DNA from: Cloeon dipterum
Taxonomy: Eukaryota > Arthropoda > Insecta > Ephemeroptera > Baetidae
Length of the DNA: 64,000 nucleotides
Assembly: GCF_949628265.1 (NCBI RefSeq)
Contig: NC_088788.1
Location: forward strand, 15,500,001 to 15,564,000
Direction of reading: 5' to 3'
This document shows, piece by piece, positions 36,001 through 49,059 of this stretch (position 1 is its first letter; each line of letters opens with the position of its first letter). The position numbers and the translations under genes were made by a program. A model generated the notes under the pieces. That model made no database searches. It was not told the origin of the DNA and worked only from the letters and a program-made list of their open reading frames with translations.

Positions 36001-39000
36001 ACATTACTTAAAATATTTCTTCAGGACTCTTAAAAACTGCAAAAGTCTCTGGTATGCTAAATTTGCAAAAAGATGGTATAATTAGCGCGATTTTCAATAA
36101 TTACGTGAAAAAATATATTATTGCTGCGAGTAAGATGATTTAAAACAACTAGAAGAAGTGCATGCAGTTAAGGACAGTTTTTCCTTTGATAAAATTCAAA
36201 TCAGACTTTCCTCGTTGCTCAAAGGTTTAAACTGAGTTCGTCTGACAAGCTTCACAAACGAGCAACACCCACGGTACCGGCGGGGAGTAACAGATATAAA
36301 AGAGAACCCGTAAAAGAAGAGAAATCTTATATTAGTAACTAGGGGCTCATGTGAAAGGAAACCCTCGTGACTAGGTTGTGCTTACGAAAATTCCGTTTGA
36401 ATTTAATTGTTTATTATTATTTTTATTTTTTTAAAGCAATCATTTTTGTATTCAGGGTACTGAAATTAAAAAAAATGGTTCATGCACTCCTGTACACAAT
36501 GCTACATATGCCCAGAAATTTTGTATTTTGCTAGTTTTTATAATTTCTCTATTTTGACTGTGTTGCATGTGAATGCCTTCCCTAACAATTTATTTTGCTT
36601 ATCAACATTTATTTTTGAAAACAATATTTACATTCTCGGGTAATAAAGCAGTGACAATACAAACTTACCTTATCTCTCTTGAGTCGGTAAAAATTGCGTC
36701 TGGTCAGGATGTAGAACTGGGTCCAGGGCGAGGCGGAAAAACTGCCGGTGCAGGGCGACGCGTTGTGCTCGACCGACATGGGACCGCCGTTGCTGAGTTT
36801 GCCAATCATCTTGGCGAGGGGCCCGGTCGGCAGCAGCGGCGCCCGCACAGGGGTCGTCAGGCCGTTACTGAAGTTCGACTCTGCGGTAGTGAAATAAAAT
36901 GAGCCCCCGCGGATCAATTGCGTGAAAATCGGCTCACTGAAAATGGTCGGCGTCGGTGCGTAGATTTCTTTCTTCCACTTTTCGCATTTCCCGTTCTGAA
37001 TGGCCTCTACGAGTTTGTCGTTGTAAGCTCCAAAGTCGCCCATTGAGATCTCGAGAACTGCAAATTCAGGGCAAAATAATTTATTCATTGGGGCTTCATG
37101 AATATGCAGCATTTTACAGCCAGAGCAAAGTCTGTGAATGCGCCTCGATAAGAGATAATGAGAAGCAAGCATACGGTGACGTAAAATGAGAGGAGACAAA
37201 TAGGTCTGGAGCCAGCTTTTTTTATCGGTTGCAAAAATTTCTTATTCACAATCAGTGTGACAACGTAGTCACCAAGTCGTGATTAGACAAATCATTCAGT
37301 CACCACATTTTCAATTAAAAATAATGAAAAGCTAAAATTACAATTGTCCCGTAAGTTCTAAATCGGTTTAAATATTCTTGAAATGTTAGTTAGGAAAATA
37401 AACTTCTAAATGTTATGATAATTTTTGTATAAAATTGTTTTGAAATAATTAAAAAAAAATGGCCGTACAATCTTGGAAAAAATCCATATTCTATAAACTT
37501 AAAACAATTTACAGCAAATTACAAAAGATCGCTTTCTCTCAAATTAGGACTCACTGTAGTCTGCAGGGTTGTGATACTGTGGACACGCGAGTTGAGCGGC
37601 GTGGTTGAGGAAGGGCAGCAGCTGCCGGGGGTCACCCCTGAAGAGGCAACGGCCCTCGGCCATTACGTACAGCTGGTCCAGCGTCTCGAAGATCAGGGCG
37701 CTCGGTTGATGGATGGAGATGACGATGGTGCGGCCGCCACGGGCCAGAGACTTGAGCAGAGACATGCACTGCTTTGAGGATGAACTGTCCAGACCACTGC
37801 AATAGAAAAAAATAATTTCAATACGTGTTTTGAAGTGGTTTCAGGGTGCAAAACACGCAACGCTATTGCAAAGTGAGGTGCGAACAATAAAAAGTGCAAA
37901 AAATATTATATTTTAAGGGTGCAAAAAGGGGGTTAAGGGGTTGGCACCCTTGGACTACTTCAACTACCTAGGGGAGTTGAAGATCAATCTAGTGGTGCGT
38001 TGTTTTTAAAAATCTGGCCATTCGAATCTGAGATTTTGGCGTTACAACAGTTTTAAAAATTCATAAAATGCATAATTTTGTATGGCAAAAGAACACAGTA
38101 ATGCAATTTGATATTTTTACGTTTTAACCCAATTTGTCATGAATGCTCTACAAGATGGAAATTTCAAAATAAAAATGAAATAATTTTCTATTACTAAAAA
38201 TCTATTTTAGTGACCTTGATCTTTGATCTACGACTTTGAGGCCATTAAAAGTTCAAATGTTTGTTCTACGCAACGAACCTGATCAAAGTTAGGGATTACC
38301 CATATCTCGGGTTTTAGGGTTTTAATCTTTGGACCCCGTAAAACCCACAAAAATGAGAATTTTGTGGCGTAAAAATCTGCAAAACTTGCTAGACCCCAGG
38401 CCAGAGCTTTGTTTATTTCAAATATTCTCAATATTCTGACTTGCTTACATGGTTATTAATTTTATTCCATGGCAAAGTTGAAAATAATTTAATTGTTTGG
38501 TAACACAAACCGATCAGAACATAATTTCAAGGTGGTCTAATTATGGTTTAAAATATTATCATTGCAAGATTAGATATAAAATTCCTCAAACCAAATTTTA
38601 TACAGACAGAAACGATTCTACCAATATCATGATTAATTTAAATTATTAAAATTATAATCGACGAACAACACGAGTGATAAATCAAATACGTCTTATATGT
38701 ATATAATATATTTTAAACAACAATTATATTACTTACGTAGTTGGCTCGTCGAAGAACATGACCGGTGGGTTGTTGACCAGTTCCTGCGCGATGGCCATGC
38801 GCTTCCTCTGCCCACCTGAGAGATCCCGGGCAAGCGTGTCCTTGCTGTCCGACAGCCCGAGCGCGTCTAGGATCTCGTCCACCCAGTCCTGCTTCATCTG
38901 CCTGGACAACGTCTGGCCGAGCTTCAACTCGGCGGCCACGTGCATCGACTCGCCCACGGTCAGCAGCGGCTGCAGCTCGTCCTGCTGCATGATGTAGCAC

Positions 39001-42000
39001 GAGTGGCGCCGAAATACCGCCGTATCGCGTACGGCGCCATTCACGGTTATGCAACCTGTCACGCCATCCGTCCTGGACATGAATTAGGGTTTTTTTAAGA
39101 ATGATTTCAATGTTCTAAAAATTAGAATCAAGTTTTCAGCTGTTTTTTTATATAAAACAGGTAAAAATCTCTCAGTTGGAGGAGGATAGTTATTATTATT
39201 TTACAGTGATGAGAGGAGATACAAATTTGAATAAACTGTGCACAGAGTTGGTTTAAGTCATGCAAAATAAAATCATCTTGTTCTGCGCTACAGTAAAAAA
39301 ATTCCTAGCCTGAGCTGAAGATAAGCTGTTATTTCAAAGTTACGCATTGTGCAGCTCACTCACTGTTTGTGCAGAAACCCTGATTTATTTCAAGAAATGA
39401 TTGTGTGACGAAAGTTTTACTGAAGCAATTTAAAAGAACATAACTCAGGAGAACAAATAAAAGGCATTGGATAAGAAATCAAATAGACTGACAAACAGTC
39501 GTAATTTACGATGTTTTGCCTCCGAATCTTCACTGAACCATTTATTTTTGTTGACAGAAGACAACCTTTTACACTTTAATTGCTTTAAATGACGGTGATA
39601 ATACGATTACTTTATCATTTTATGACCGCTTCTGTGGGTTTTACTTACGTGTATCCGGCTAAAACGTTCATAAGGGAGCTTTTACCGGCTCCGCTCGCCC
39701 CCATGATGGCAGAAAGCTCTCCGGCGGGGAATAGACCACTCACACCTTTTAGAATCGCCTTGGACTCTGCAAAAATAAGTAAAATAAAAACGTTAAATTA
39801 ATTTACAATGACTACAGATAAAATCTGCAGCAAAAATATAAAGAATTTCATTTGATTCAATCTATTTGTAGATGTGCATTTTTATTCAATTCAATTAAAT
39901 AGTTAAACTAGTTAAGTCCAACAAAATTAACAAAAAACTAGTTTAAAGTTAAAATTGTCCTTGAAATTGATGTTAACTGACGTTAAAAATGCATTTTAGC
40001 AACAATTAAAAATTAATATCCATAAGTAAAATAACTGATTAAAATAACAAGTATGCAAATGGATTGATAAAACGTATGATTAATCTGCGCTTGTGTGAAA
40101 CAAGTGGAGACTCATTGGATTCCTCAGAAATCAATCATCTTCCTCCTCCTGCTGACCTTCGCAACTAATGAAATCACACATCTGATCGACATCTCCGATA
40201 ATTGTTTGCAATGTTTGAAGAGGCAACCGACTATTTTTTCTCACTCTCGCCTCGTTCGAGGCGAATTTGTCAACATGTGGAATGCAAAGTTACTTTCCCA
40301 ACCGGTCTTGCACGCGTATAATATGCAAAGCTTCAGCAGCGTCTTGGGCAACACGTGTGCGCGCGGTAATCCTCATTCAGTTCCTCTCGATTTAAGCCCT
40401 CTATTTCTAGCCTGGCTCTTGTTTCAAGCTGGCCATTAAAATTCTCACGCTCCGCTACCCCGGAATAAATACTCAAGCGAATAAAAAACACGTTGTTTAT
40501 CTAGAGAGCCAAAATGGCAAACTGAAAATTAAATTCATTGTCAGAGGCAGTTTAGAAGTGGTTTTTATTGGAAAGAGAAAATTTATTTTAAGTATTTAAA
40601 AAAGCCAAATTAACTTCAGTTTATTGACACATGGCGGCTGTTAAAGGTTCGATTTCAGAGTTAAGAGGGTAAGCCAAATTTTTCGAAACTTTAAACGGTG
40701 TGACGATGATTTTTACGCTTGATTTCTATTCTTCTTGACCTGTTCTCGACGTGATCTATCCATCGTTGTGCGAATTTAGACGAAATAGATCATGAGTTTT
40801 GAATACAGTGTTCACCGCTTAATTATAATGCGAACAATGAAGCTAATTTTCCCAGAAATTTAAGCGGCAACCTGGGAAAATTTTAGCTCGGTCACAATTT
40901 CCAAAAAATATGTAAGGTAAAGGTAAACATGTTTTTTTTAATTTTCCACTTAAAAATAAAATTTTACCGAATACGCTGATGGTTTTTGATAACATTCAGA
41001 CAATTTATCCAAACTCTAAATTTAATTATTTTACAAATTGACGGGACGATAACAATTATTGTGTAAACTGCGATTTTTTCACAAATGCCAGCAGTCTAAG
41101 AGTCTAAAGCTGCGGGCTTCATTGTTGCGTCTGCTGCTTTTTGTCGTCGTTGTTTTTGTTGGCTCAGCCGAAAGCATGAATGTTGCCCAAAAGCGTGAAC
41201 CGCGCGCGACCAAGGCCTCGAGCCAGCCTATCCTTGAGGTCTCTTCCAATTGTTCCCATGGCTCCGCTCGCATTCGGATAGTCTAAGTTACAACGACTCC
41301 AAACCGCAGCATTGCGCAAGCTGTCGCCGGGCCAGCTGATTTTGAATGCGTGTGTATTCAGTTAGGATTCCTTTGGTTGCGCTTTATGAGTGCTGTTAAA
41401 GTGTTATTTCCAGAATTTCTTTCACGATTTGTAACAAAATAATGTTGACGATTTGGAGTTGATAATCAAACAGTTTATTTTTCAGTAGACGCACAATTTC
41501 TAGAAATCCATCTAGGAATTAGTGAGAAAACAAGTTGTTGTGCTAGCCTTTTAATGATATAAGTAGTTTGAGGTCTTCTAACGCTCTGACTCTGTTCCAC
41601 TTTTGAATAATAAAGGGATTAAAAGATAACAAAGATTTTGTATCGCATTGAAATAATTTTGGAAATGGAGTCAGCGTTTGATAAGTCAAAATATACGACG
41701 CAAATTTAACACGAGTTTTTTTCTTATTTCATAACATGTGATGAGAGCAAAAGCGATTTAATTTCATGCTTACAAAACAACTTAAGAGAAAATATTTAGT
41801 TTTCAACACTACGTTGGGTATATCAGAAATTTGCATCACATTTTGGTGGCTAACGTTTTTCGAGTCACGGCAAGGTTTTAGCATATCTCCGAATTGCTGG
41901 TCCAAAGGCGATAGAGAGTGCCTGCACGTGGAAACTCTTAAGATAAAATCGTAGGAGTGAGATAAAGTAAAGCTGAGACTTTGTTCTTTCGCATCGGCCA

Positions 42001-45000
42001 TTGAACGTGAAATTTCTTTACAATATGCTCGCTCTGCCTCGATCACTTTCAATACTCTTTCTGCGTGTGCCAGTTTGATTAACACCACTGCAATCCAATT
42101 GTTCACAGTTTGAATTTAGTTATTTTCCTAAATTGTCTCTTAAATAACACTTCATAGTAACAATAAACATTTTGTCTTCAATTCTTATAGACTCTTTTTT
42201 TGGCATGTAATTACCGTACACTTGATTTCAACATTAATTGAAATGTGGTAAGTAAGTATAGAAGGCAGGCCAATGCATCATTAACCTTCATCACGCGCGT
42301 CCCCTTGACAGAGGCCTCGGCAAAAATAATTTATTTTGCGACATCGTTATTGTCTTTTTGTCCCGACTACAAACCAAAAGCTCAACGCAAAGGTTAGACT
42401 TTTGGCCTTTGACATGCGTTTTGTATGCGATTGGCGCAGGCTTCAATGGACGCGGTAGCAACAAAACTATGCTCAAGCGGAAGTAATTATGCTGTTCAAG
42501 GAGAACCACGTGTAACACTGACTTACAACAATTATCAGACGTGTATTTACGGTAATTATTATTGTTTGTGCCTGCAGAAAAAATAGCTCATTGAACAACA
42601 TTTAAGAAAGAGCTGCTTTATTATATTAGAAACACAAAAAGCCCTCAATAAATTTGAATAATATAAAATTTAAAACCACTTTGCAAATTTTTATCTTTTA
42701 ATTCTGAAGCGATTTTAAACAGTGAAAATTCTACTTCCAATTTCAATAATTCCAGAGGATAAATATTCCGTGTTCCTGCTTTCCAATTCCATGTTGCAAA
42801 ACTATGATCTTCCCCATCCTCTTGTAAATCAGTGCCAATAAAGTAGACAATTAGTTTTCATTTTTAAAATTCAGGTCAGCAATTTTTGGCAACCCCTTTC
42901 TCTCAAAACCATCCGTCAGCTCAGCTTTAAATTATTTGATCTAGCCATTTTGGGTCAACTGCCTTCGGTATTCAAGCTAGCATCTGACCATATTTGAATC
43001 TTGACGATTTGCAAAAATTAAAATCAGTCAAATCTAGATTTTTTAAAGAGACATAAATTTATGAAATTCAGGCTGACCCGGGCTTATTTTTGGACGATCT
43101 TTGCACAAAATATTATCTATCTTTCACAGAAATTAATTAAAAAGCAGCTTATTAAAATTTACCAAATAGATCCTGAAATTTTTGTCACCTCTACAATGGT
43201 TGACCAGAACTGGAAGTCTACCTTTTTCACAAACAGATGAGTGTTTTAGCACGGCACGCCTGCGGTATTTTCCACTTTATAGTTTGTAAAAACAAACAAC
43301 CTTGACGAATCGCTTTAATTGTAACAACTGTGATTTACCATTTCTGGAACTGTGATTAAAATATTGTATCTTAAGGTGAGGCTGGCAATATGAAATACCT
43401 GTTTTAACTAATTAATTATTGAAACACTTTCGTGCTAAATATGCGTGCAATTTAAAAAAGGCTATTTTTCAGAGCATTTCAAATTAATTTTTTTTTTTAA
43501 ATTTTTTAGCACTTCTTATGAACGATGCTTGGTAACCAAATCCACCTTTGCATCACACACAATGAAGTCCACGCAGCTTATCATTGAATTCGAATACGTT
43601 GTTGTAAAAAGAGAGCAGAATTTACCCTAGCCCATTCCAGAGAACAAGATAACAACATTTCCTAAGAAGTAATTAAATTCAAAGACAAATCTTAGCAGCT
43701 GAAGCAAATGACTGGGTATTGCGACAGGCTTAATTGCGCTTGAGAATCAGCAGGTGTCTGACAAGCCGTCTAAACACACACGGCACCCCTTGGCTGGAGG
43801 TCATCGGTTTGTTTGACTCTGAGTGCAGCTGCACCAAGAGAGCACCGACGAACGAGGAAAGGATCGCGTTACACACAGCATAGGTACGCGGAGAAAATGG
43901 CAAATCAATTGGGATTGTCGGTCTCGGTGCATGTGCACTCGCCAGCCTGGGTGACGCACCGGAGTGTTGTGTTTCCCAGCTGGGAAATGAGTTTGCTATC
44001 GTGCTGAGAAGCCAGCTGGTGTCTGCCTCGCTGACTCATTATTCGTGCTCCCTTTTCATCGAATGGGATCAAACAAGTGCGCGCTTCCTTTTTTCATTTT
44101 CTTTGAAAAATAACAGACAATTGCATCGCACTAGATCATGTTTGTGTTGGCCTGAACTGCGTCGAGGTTTCAAAACCAATTATATGATAATAAATTCAAC
44201 CTTAATTTGTTCCTTCGAAAACACTTTTAAGTGTTTGGGGCTGTCAATAAATTGGGCCATAGAAAATTCATCAATGAATCGATTTTCGGCTTTCGATTTC
44301 ATTCTCAGCCTGATTTGTAGAACAAAGGTCCGACTGACGCGTGTATGCCGATGCCGAGACGATTTCACCATCGCCTCCGCAGTCCGCGCGCGCGAAACAA
44401 TGGGCGTGGTGATTTCTGCACCAGTGGATAGAGGTCAATGCTGCCTGTGCCTGTAATCATCGTCGTTCCTATAGGTGCATGCAGATTTACACTTGCTAGA
44501 TGCGACGATTAAAATTAATTGCTGCGAGAAGCAATTTTTTAAATTATTTTTGTTGTAATAATTAAGCATTCTCTTCTCGAGAATGGGAGAAGTTAATCTT
44601 TGTCCTAGTAATAAATACGCATGAGAGAATTTTTTAAAGGATATTCATAGGGCTGTCATGATCTAAATCACGAAGAGATAATCATTTTTATTGTGAACTG
44701 ATAAAGGAAAAATATTGAAATTAATTTACAGTGTGCAGTTGGTCAAATTGCTATTCAAATAATTATCTTGACAGTGACACTGCAATAATATAATAAAATC
44801 AGTACTGAGAAATTTACCAAATTTTTCGAAAAAATTAAATGGCTTGTTGATTATTTTTCCCACCATTTCGCATCCTCTCGTCATCTATGCAACGGTTTAT
44901 GACTAATGAAATAAATTTCCCTCCTGACGAAATAAATCATGATTTTCAATAAGGAGACAATGCTCACCGCAAACTGTGGAGCTGATTTTCTCAGAAATAT

Positions 45001-47558
45001 CAGAAACCTGGGATAGTTATTTATTGCTCTTACCCAATTTTTAGAGCATATTTAAAGTGAAGGATGAAAACAGTTTTCAGAATTTTGCAGGAAAGATCCA
45101 CTTAAATTGAAATTTTCAGTATTCAGACAGTGCTGGCGACTTGAACAGCACTCAAGCTTTGGAGCCGATTGTCCCGGCGGCAACCTTGAATGAAGACAGA
45201 CGTAAAAGAATTTTTTCCTGTACGAAAGGATAAAAAGTGTAAATTAAAAGCGTTTCCAGGGGCGATGCGAGTCAGACAGATCATGTGAGCACGTCTCACA
45301 AGTAACAAATTGTCTTCGCAGTACTTGACATTGTTTGTTCGTCTCTGCCTCAGCTGCATATTATTGTTGCAATTGATATCTTTGAGTCAGACGCAACTTG
45401 ACTCAGCCGCACGGCACACAGGATTAAGAACCTTGCACAGGTGCTGACACAATCGCAAATTAACTTTGTTACAAACCGCAGCGCTCGAAAATGCGATAAG
45501 ATTGCCAGATTGGAAAAGTGGGTTCAACAAGAATCTGACTGTCCAGCACTAAAGATGAGCCAATTAAACAGGCTTAAAATTCGATCTAATAATTCATCAT
45601 GTGCATATTAATAGATTACACCGTTTTTGTTATAAATAGAATAGAAAATATTTTTCTAAATAATAAACATATGAAAATAAATCTCTTGACACAGTATATA
45701 GGGAAATTTTACCAAGATTTTACGAAATAAATCATAATAAATTAATGCAGACAGAATAATATCAAAATTTGTAATACATTACTGTCTGTACCATCATTGA
45801 AAAATTTCTCAACACACATAATGATTATTTTCCCATTTAACATTTTAAATTTCTATTACCGGTCTAGCCTTTATTCCATTAGTTTCCTTTCTGATAAAAT
45901 TGGAATTTTATCGTCCCATTTTAACAGCATTTTCTCCTCTATAGAAATGGATTTCGAATCTCCAATCCAGTCGATGCCACGCGAAGGAGAAAAACGGGGA
46001 CGCTCAAATATTCATCCTGGGTTCACGGAAGTGATCGAATATGCACTGCTCATGCAACGCTGTCGGCCGCGAATGCAACAGCCGCGTTTCGATCTATACG
46101 CGCACGCACATCATAGCGGTGCCGGTTCACTCTCTGGCCTTGGTCGCTGTCACGGCTTTCTTTCTCTGCATTTTGAACCGCTCGTCAGGCACACTCACTC
46201 AGCTGGAGAAAAATTCATACGACCATCTTTCCAGCTCCAATGCTGCCTCTTAGCAGCTGCGGCCGGAAAGGAGCCCAAGTGATTACGTGCTTCGCGATCA
46301 CGCCGTGGGCACATGGCCGCCCACCGCTGGCCAAACTCAAATTTCAGCTGCATCGATTCAATTTCATACGCCTGATTTTTACTCTTTCCACGTCTTAGCA
46401 AAATATTTTATTTGGTTCATTCCAGTGCTTGCAGGATATGTGTTCATAAAACTTACAATTTTTCTAGGTTTTCAAATTTCTCATACTGGTTTGTGTTGCA
46501 TGTGACTGCCTTCCCTTGTAAATGCGAGTGAATTTGAAATTTATTTTTGATGCTTTATATTTTTATTTTAACAACTGATTAAAGTCATCAGATTTTAACA
46601 AAAAACATTTTTTTCTAGATTTTTGTTATTATTTTTGGCACTGTTCTGTTAGCAGACACTATCTCTCAATCTGACTCCATTTGTTGTGATTTTTTTATTT
46701 ATATCCCGACAAATCGTTAGCTCTAAAACACTTGTTTCTTTACCAGATAAATTCCCTTTCTCAAATCATCAAAAAAAGGAACCACTGTCCTCCTTATTTA
46801 ATTATAGACTTGAACGCCGTGTTATGAAATATATTATTTTTTGCCATAATTTGCAAATTACTTTTGTAAAATGTAAATGGACTGCATGAAATAATTATGT
46901 TCTAATTATTCTATGAAATAGGGCTGCAGTTGACGCCCAAAACTAGTAGATAAAAAAAGACGACTTTCATCGAGGAATATCTTATGTTTTTCTTATTCTA
47001 TAATGCTCCTCATTTTTTGCGTCACCCTAGCTATAAAAATTTTAAAAGTAGACTATGTTTTCGTAAATTTTTTTTAATCTATTCTGATTTTACCTGCAGC
47101 AAATTAGGATTTGTTAAATTACAAATCATAACGGTTCTTTGATTAAGACTATCTAAATATTCAAGGAGTTAAGCTATAAGTCGTTCAGCTTTAAGTAATT
47201 TTTATTTCAAATTCTTAGAAATTCCATTTAACGACAGATTTAAGACATCACTTTCAAACAAAAATACATTAATTTTCTCTAAATGACTGAATTTATTTTG
47301 TTATGAATTAATGTTTATATTAAAAATATTTCCAAGTCTGCACTCACCCCTTTTAATGCCGCTTTTGACGGAGTAGGAGAGCTCGGTGAAGCCGAGGTCG
47401 ATGGTGCGCGCGAGCGACGAGGAGGAGGACGAGCGGGTGGAGGCCTCGGCGCCGTCGACGCGGTCCAGGTCGAGGGTGGTCGGCCTGGCGGGCAGCACGT
47501 CGAGGGGCGGCGGCCTCTTGGGCCGGCCGTTCATCAGCTGCAGACTCTCGTCGTACAT
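33003..47558 (-). CDS. ABCG half-transporter gene C, complete, 9 coding exons and a 7.6 kb first intron
   Basis: ABCG1/4-like half-transporter, substrate unknown. Coding exons, minus strand: 47348-47558, 39649-39766, 38737-39072, 37555-37796, 36669-37057, 34632-34800, 34468-34568, 34254-34409, 33003-33356; 691 aa if a 57-nt in-frame segment in the linker exon is kept. The first 70 residues are Pro-rich then Ser-rich, ending in [12 protein letters not shown]. Walker [10 protein letters not shown] is at 93-101, signature LSGGQRKRM at 194-202, Walker B VMFFDE at 214-219, D-loop TGLD at 222-225, H-loop His250, NPADY at 298-302. The C-terminal loop has CEADYCHF. The 336-nt third exon equals two exons of genes B and D, so one intron was lost. 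The exon at 47348-47558 joins in phase with 39649-39766; its assignment rests on phase and the typical N-terminal motif. Confidence 0.9.
33471..33796. mobile_element. Fold-back / MITE-like element in the last intron of ABCG gene C
   Basis: Two inverted arms, 33471-33515 and 33750-33796, enclose about 234 bp. They match at about 39 of 45 aligned positions, with one 2-nt indel, and share ATGAAAACAGACT and CATCCTCGTTG. Similarity stops abruptly at both arm ends. No open frame lies inside, and I could not see a clear target-site duplication. A non-autonomous DNA transposon is the simplest reading; a structured RNA is an alternative. Confidence 0.5.
36556..36586 (+). repeat. Short dispersed repeat, copy 1
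   Basis: A 25-base word (TGTGTTGCATGTGA, one variable base, then TGCCTTCCCT) recurs in the same orientation at 46492-46516, with weaker similarity in the preceding 25 bases. Both copies lie in introns of ABCG gene C. Confidence 0.45.
36881..36937 (-). other. Possible optional intron (57 nt, in frame) inside an ABCG gene C exon
   Basis: Within the 389-nt linker exon, a donor (TTCA|GTGAGC) and an acceptor (TTTCACTACCGCAG) frame 57 nt with no stop. Removal deletes 19 residues and keeps the frame. The size fits introns in this genome. The linker is variable between paralogues, so homology does not decide whether it is spliced. Confidence 0.4.
44840..45110 (+). repeat. Copy of a dispersed repeat family
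   Basis: It aligns by eye over about 200 bases with 49800-50005 in the same orientation. Shared words in the same order include GAAATAAATCAT, GCAAACT, TCAGAAAT, CCAATTTTT, GAGCATA and ATTTTGCA. Non-coding. Confidence 0.55.
46492..46516 (+). repeat. Short dispersed repeat, copy 2
   Basis: Matches 36556-36586 with one mismatch over 25 bases, in the same orientation. Confidence 0.45.
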
Positions 47559-47568
47559 GGTCTTGTTG

Positions 47569-47589
47569 CTAGGCGCCCGCGTCTCCCAT
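47569..47589 (-). promoter_or_regulatory. Upstream open reading frame in the leader of ABCG gene C
   Basis: An ATG at 47589 opens a six-codon frame (MGDAGA) that stops at 47569, ten bases before the main start at 47558. If the transcript starts further upstream, reinitiation over so short a gap would be inefficient, so the frame could dampen translation. Confidence 0.5.
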
Positions 47590-49059
47590 CTCTGATCTCA
47601 GCAGCAGCAGCGGCTGCGGCGGCGGCACCTCCTCTCCTGCTCGCTCCTCGCGCACATGACACCCTCAGGTCGACCCTGAGCTCAGGGCGGCTGTCACTCT
47701 CGGACGCACCCTCGATGCCCCTGTGCCTGTGGATCGACGGCAACGGCAACCCCTGCGCCAAGACGCGAACCGACTCACTGACTGCGTGCTGCTCGCGCCA
47801 GAGTCGCAGTCGCACTGCTGGTGGGACTGTTTCGACGCCACACCAGCTCACTTGGACGTCGATCACACGACATCTGCCGGACGAGCCAGAATCATCCACA
47901 ATGTATCAGTCGTCGTCGTTTAGCATATATGGGCAGCGAATAATTTCGTCTCTCGGGAAATACTTAACTTGTATTGTTTCATTTAAATATAAGATGCCCA
48001 AACAGAGGAAAATCGACAGCTCAACGAAATTGTGAGAATATAACAAAATTAAAAATAAATATTACAGGCAAAACAAGTTAACCTTAATGGTAAATAAATG
48101 CTGTTGAAAATTCATATATTATAAAAGGAATTTGAAAGAAATTATGGAAATTATCTAATCTCTTTTAAATTTTCAAAATAATCTTTTAGGAAAGGGGGAA
48201 AATGAATAATGAAGAAGGAGATTGTGCCACAAGAATGAAACAACGGAGGGCATGAACAAACAATTTTCTAAAAATGATGGAGTCAAAATGAGCTGTACAT
48301 TTTGGAAAAATAGAAAACTACTCCTGAATTTAACAATAATATGCTTTCTCTCTTTTTTACAAATTTCTGCAATTAAACTAGTACCACAGATCTTACTTAT
48401 TTTCTAATACCTTTTAATCCTTCCTTTTGTTCAGTTTGACTTTTTTAAATTAAATAGAGGGATTAACTTCAAAGGGCGAACCAAAAAAAAAATTCGTTGA
48501 TTATATTTTTGTATCGAATATAATATAAAAATTTAATTCAACGCGGCTAAATAAAAAACCAGATCTATTATAGACCGTTCAAATCCAGCAAATTCCAAGG
48601 AATAATCTGCTTTTGAAGCTGCTCCAGATCGTATTACCTACCGTTGGCTTTGTATTGTTGAGCGCAAGTTTTACGTCCACTTGAAAAATGCGATGTTTTG
48701 CGGGGTTGAGTGCGGGCTGATTTTCGCCTACAATTGACTCTCTTGCATGGCAATGACGAGTCCATTCGGATGTGACAAAATTGCTTTCAGCAATCCAACT
48801 CGCTTATGCTTGCCGCTTTATTGCACTATTCCAGCAGGTGTGAATTAATTTCACGGGACTAATATCTAGAGTCTCAGTAAAAGACTCCAGAGCAGGGGCA
48901 GTAACATAGTCCTTATCTCGCTATAGCAATCCTGAAAACTGTACAAACTTCTATTTTTGTACTGACTTTAGCTTCCAATCACGTCATTTTAACTAATTTT
49001 TGTATAAACTAATTCATTCTTGTTTTTAACTCTTAGTTTCAAATGATCTTTATTATGGT
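47590..49059. other. Upstream flank of ABCG gene C
   Basis: 47.59-47.93 kb is GC-rich and probably the 5' leader or promoter of gene C. It holds open frames on both strands that look like composition artefacts. 48.0-49.06 kb is AT-rich with nothing recognised. Confidence 0.5.

Larger units (their letters stand above)
39767..47347 (-). other. Long first intron of ABCG gene C
   Basis: 7.6 kb between the first and second coding exons; most other introns in the cluster are below 600 bp. It contains no recognised exon. GC-rich patches occur near 41.1-41.3, 43.7-44.5, 45.1-45.5 and 46.0-46.4 kb, along with two dispersed-repeat copies. Intronic enhancers or alternative first exons are possible but not shown. 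Confidence 0.6.

Noticed and set aside
36573..36902. 109-codon plus-strand frame over the ABCG gene C linker exon
   Set aside because: It is the antisense shadow of the real minus-strand exon at 36669-37057.
44567..44590. TTCTCGAGAA palindrome resembling a heat-shock element
   Set aside because: Only one clear TTCnnGAA unit with no regular 5-bp array, and it is inside a long intron.
47534..47899. 121-codon minus-strand open frame upstream of ABCG gene C
   Set aside because: It runs into the gene C leader in another frame and has a poly-Ala/Arg-rich composition from GCN repeats. It is better explained as 5' leader DNA.
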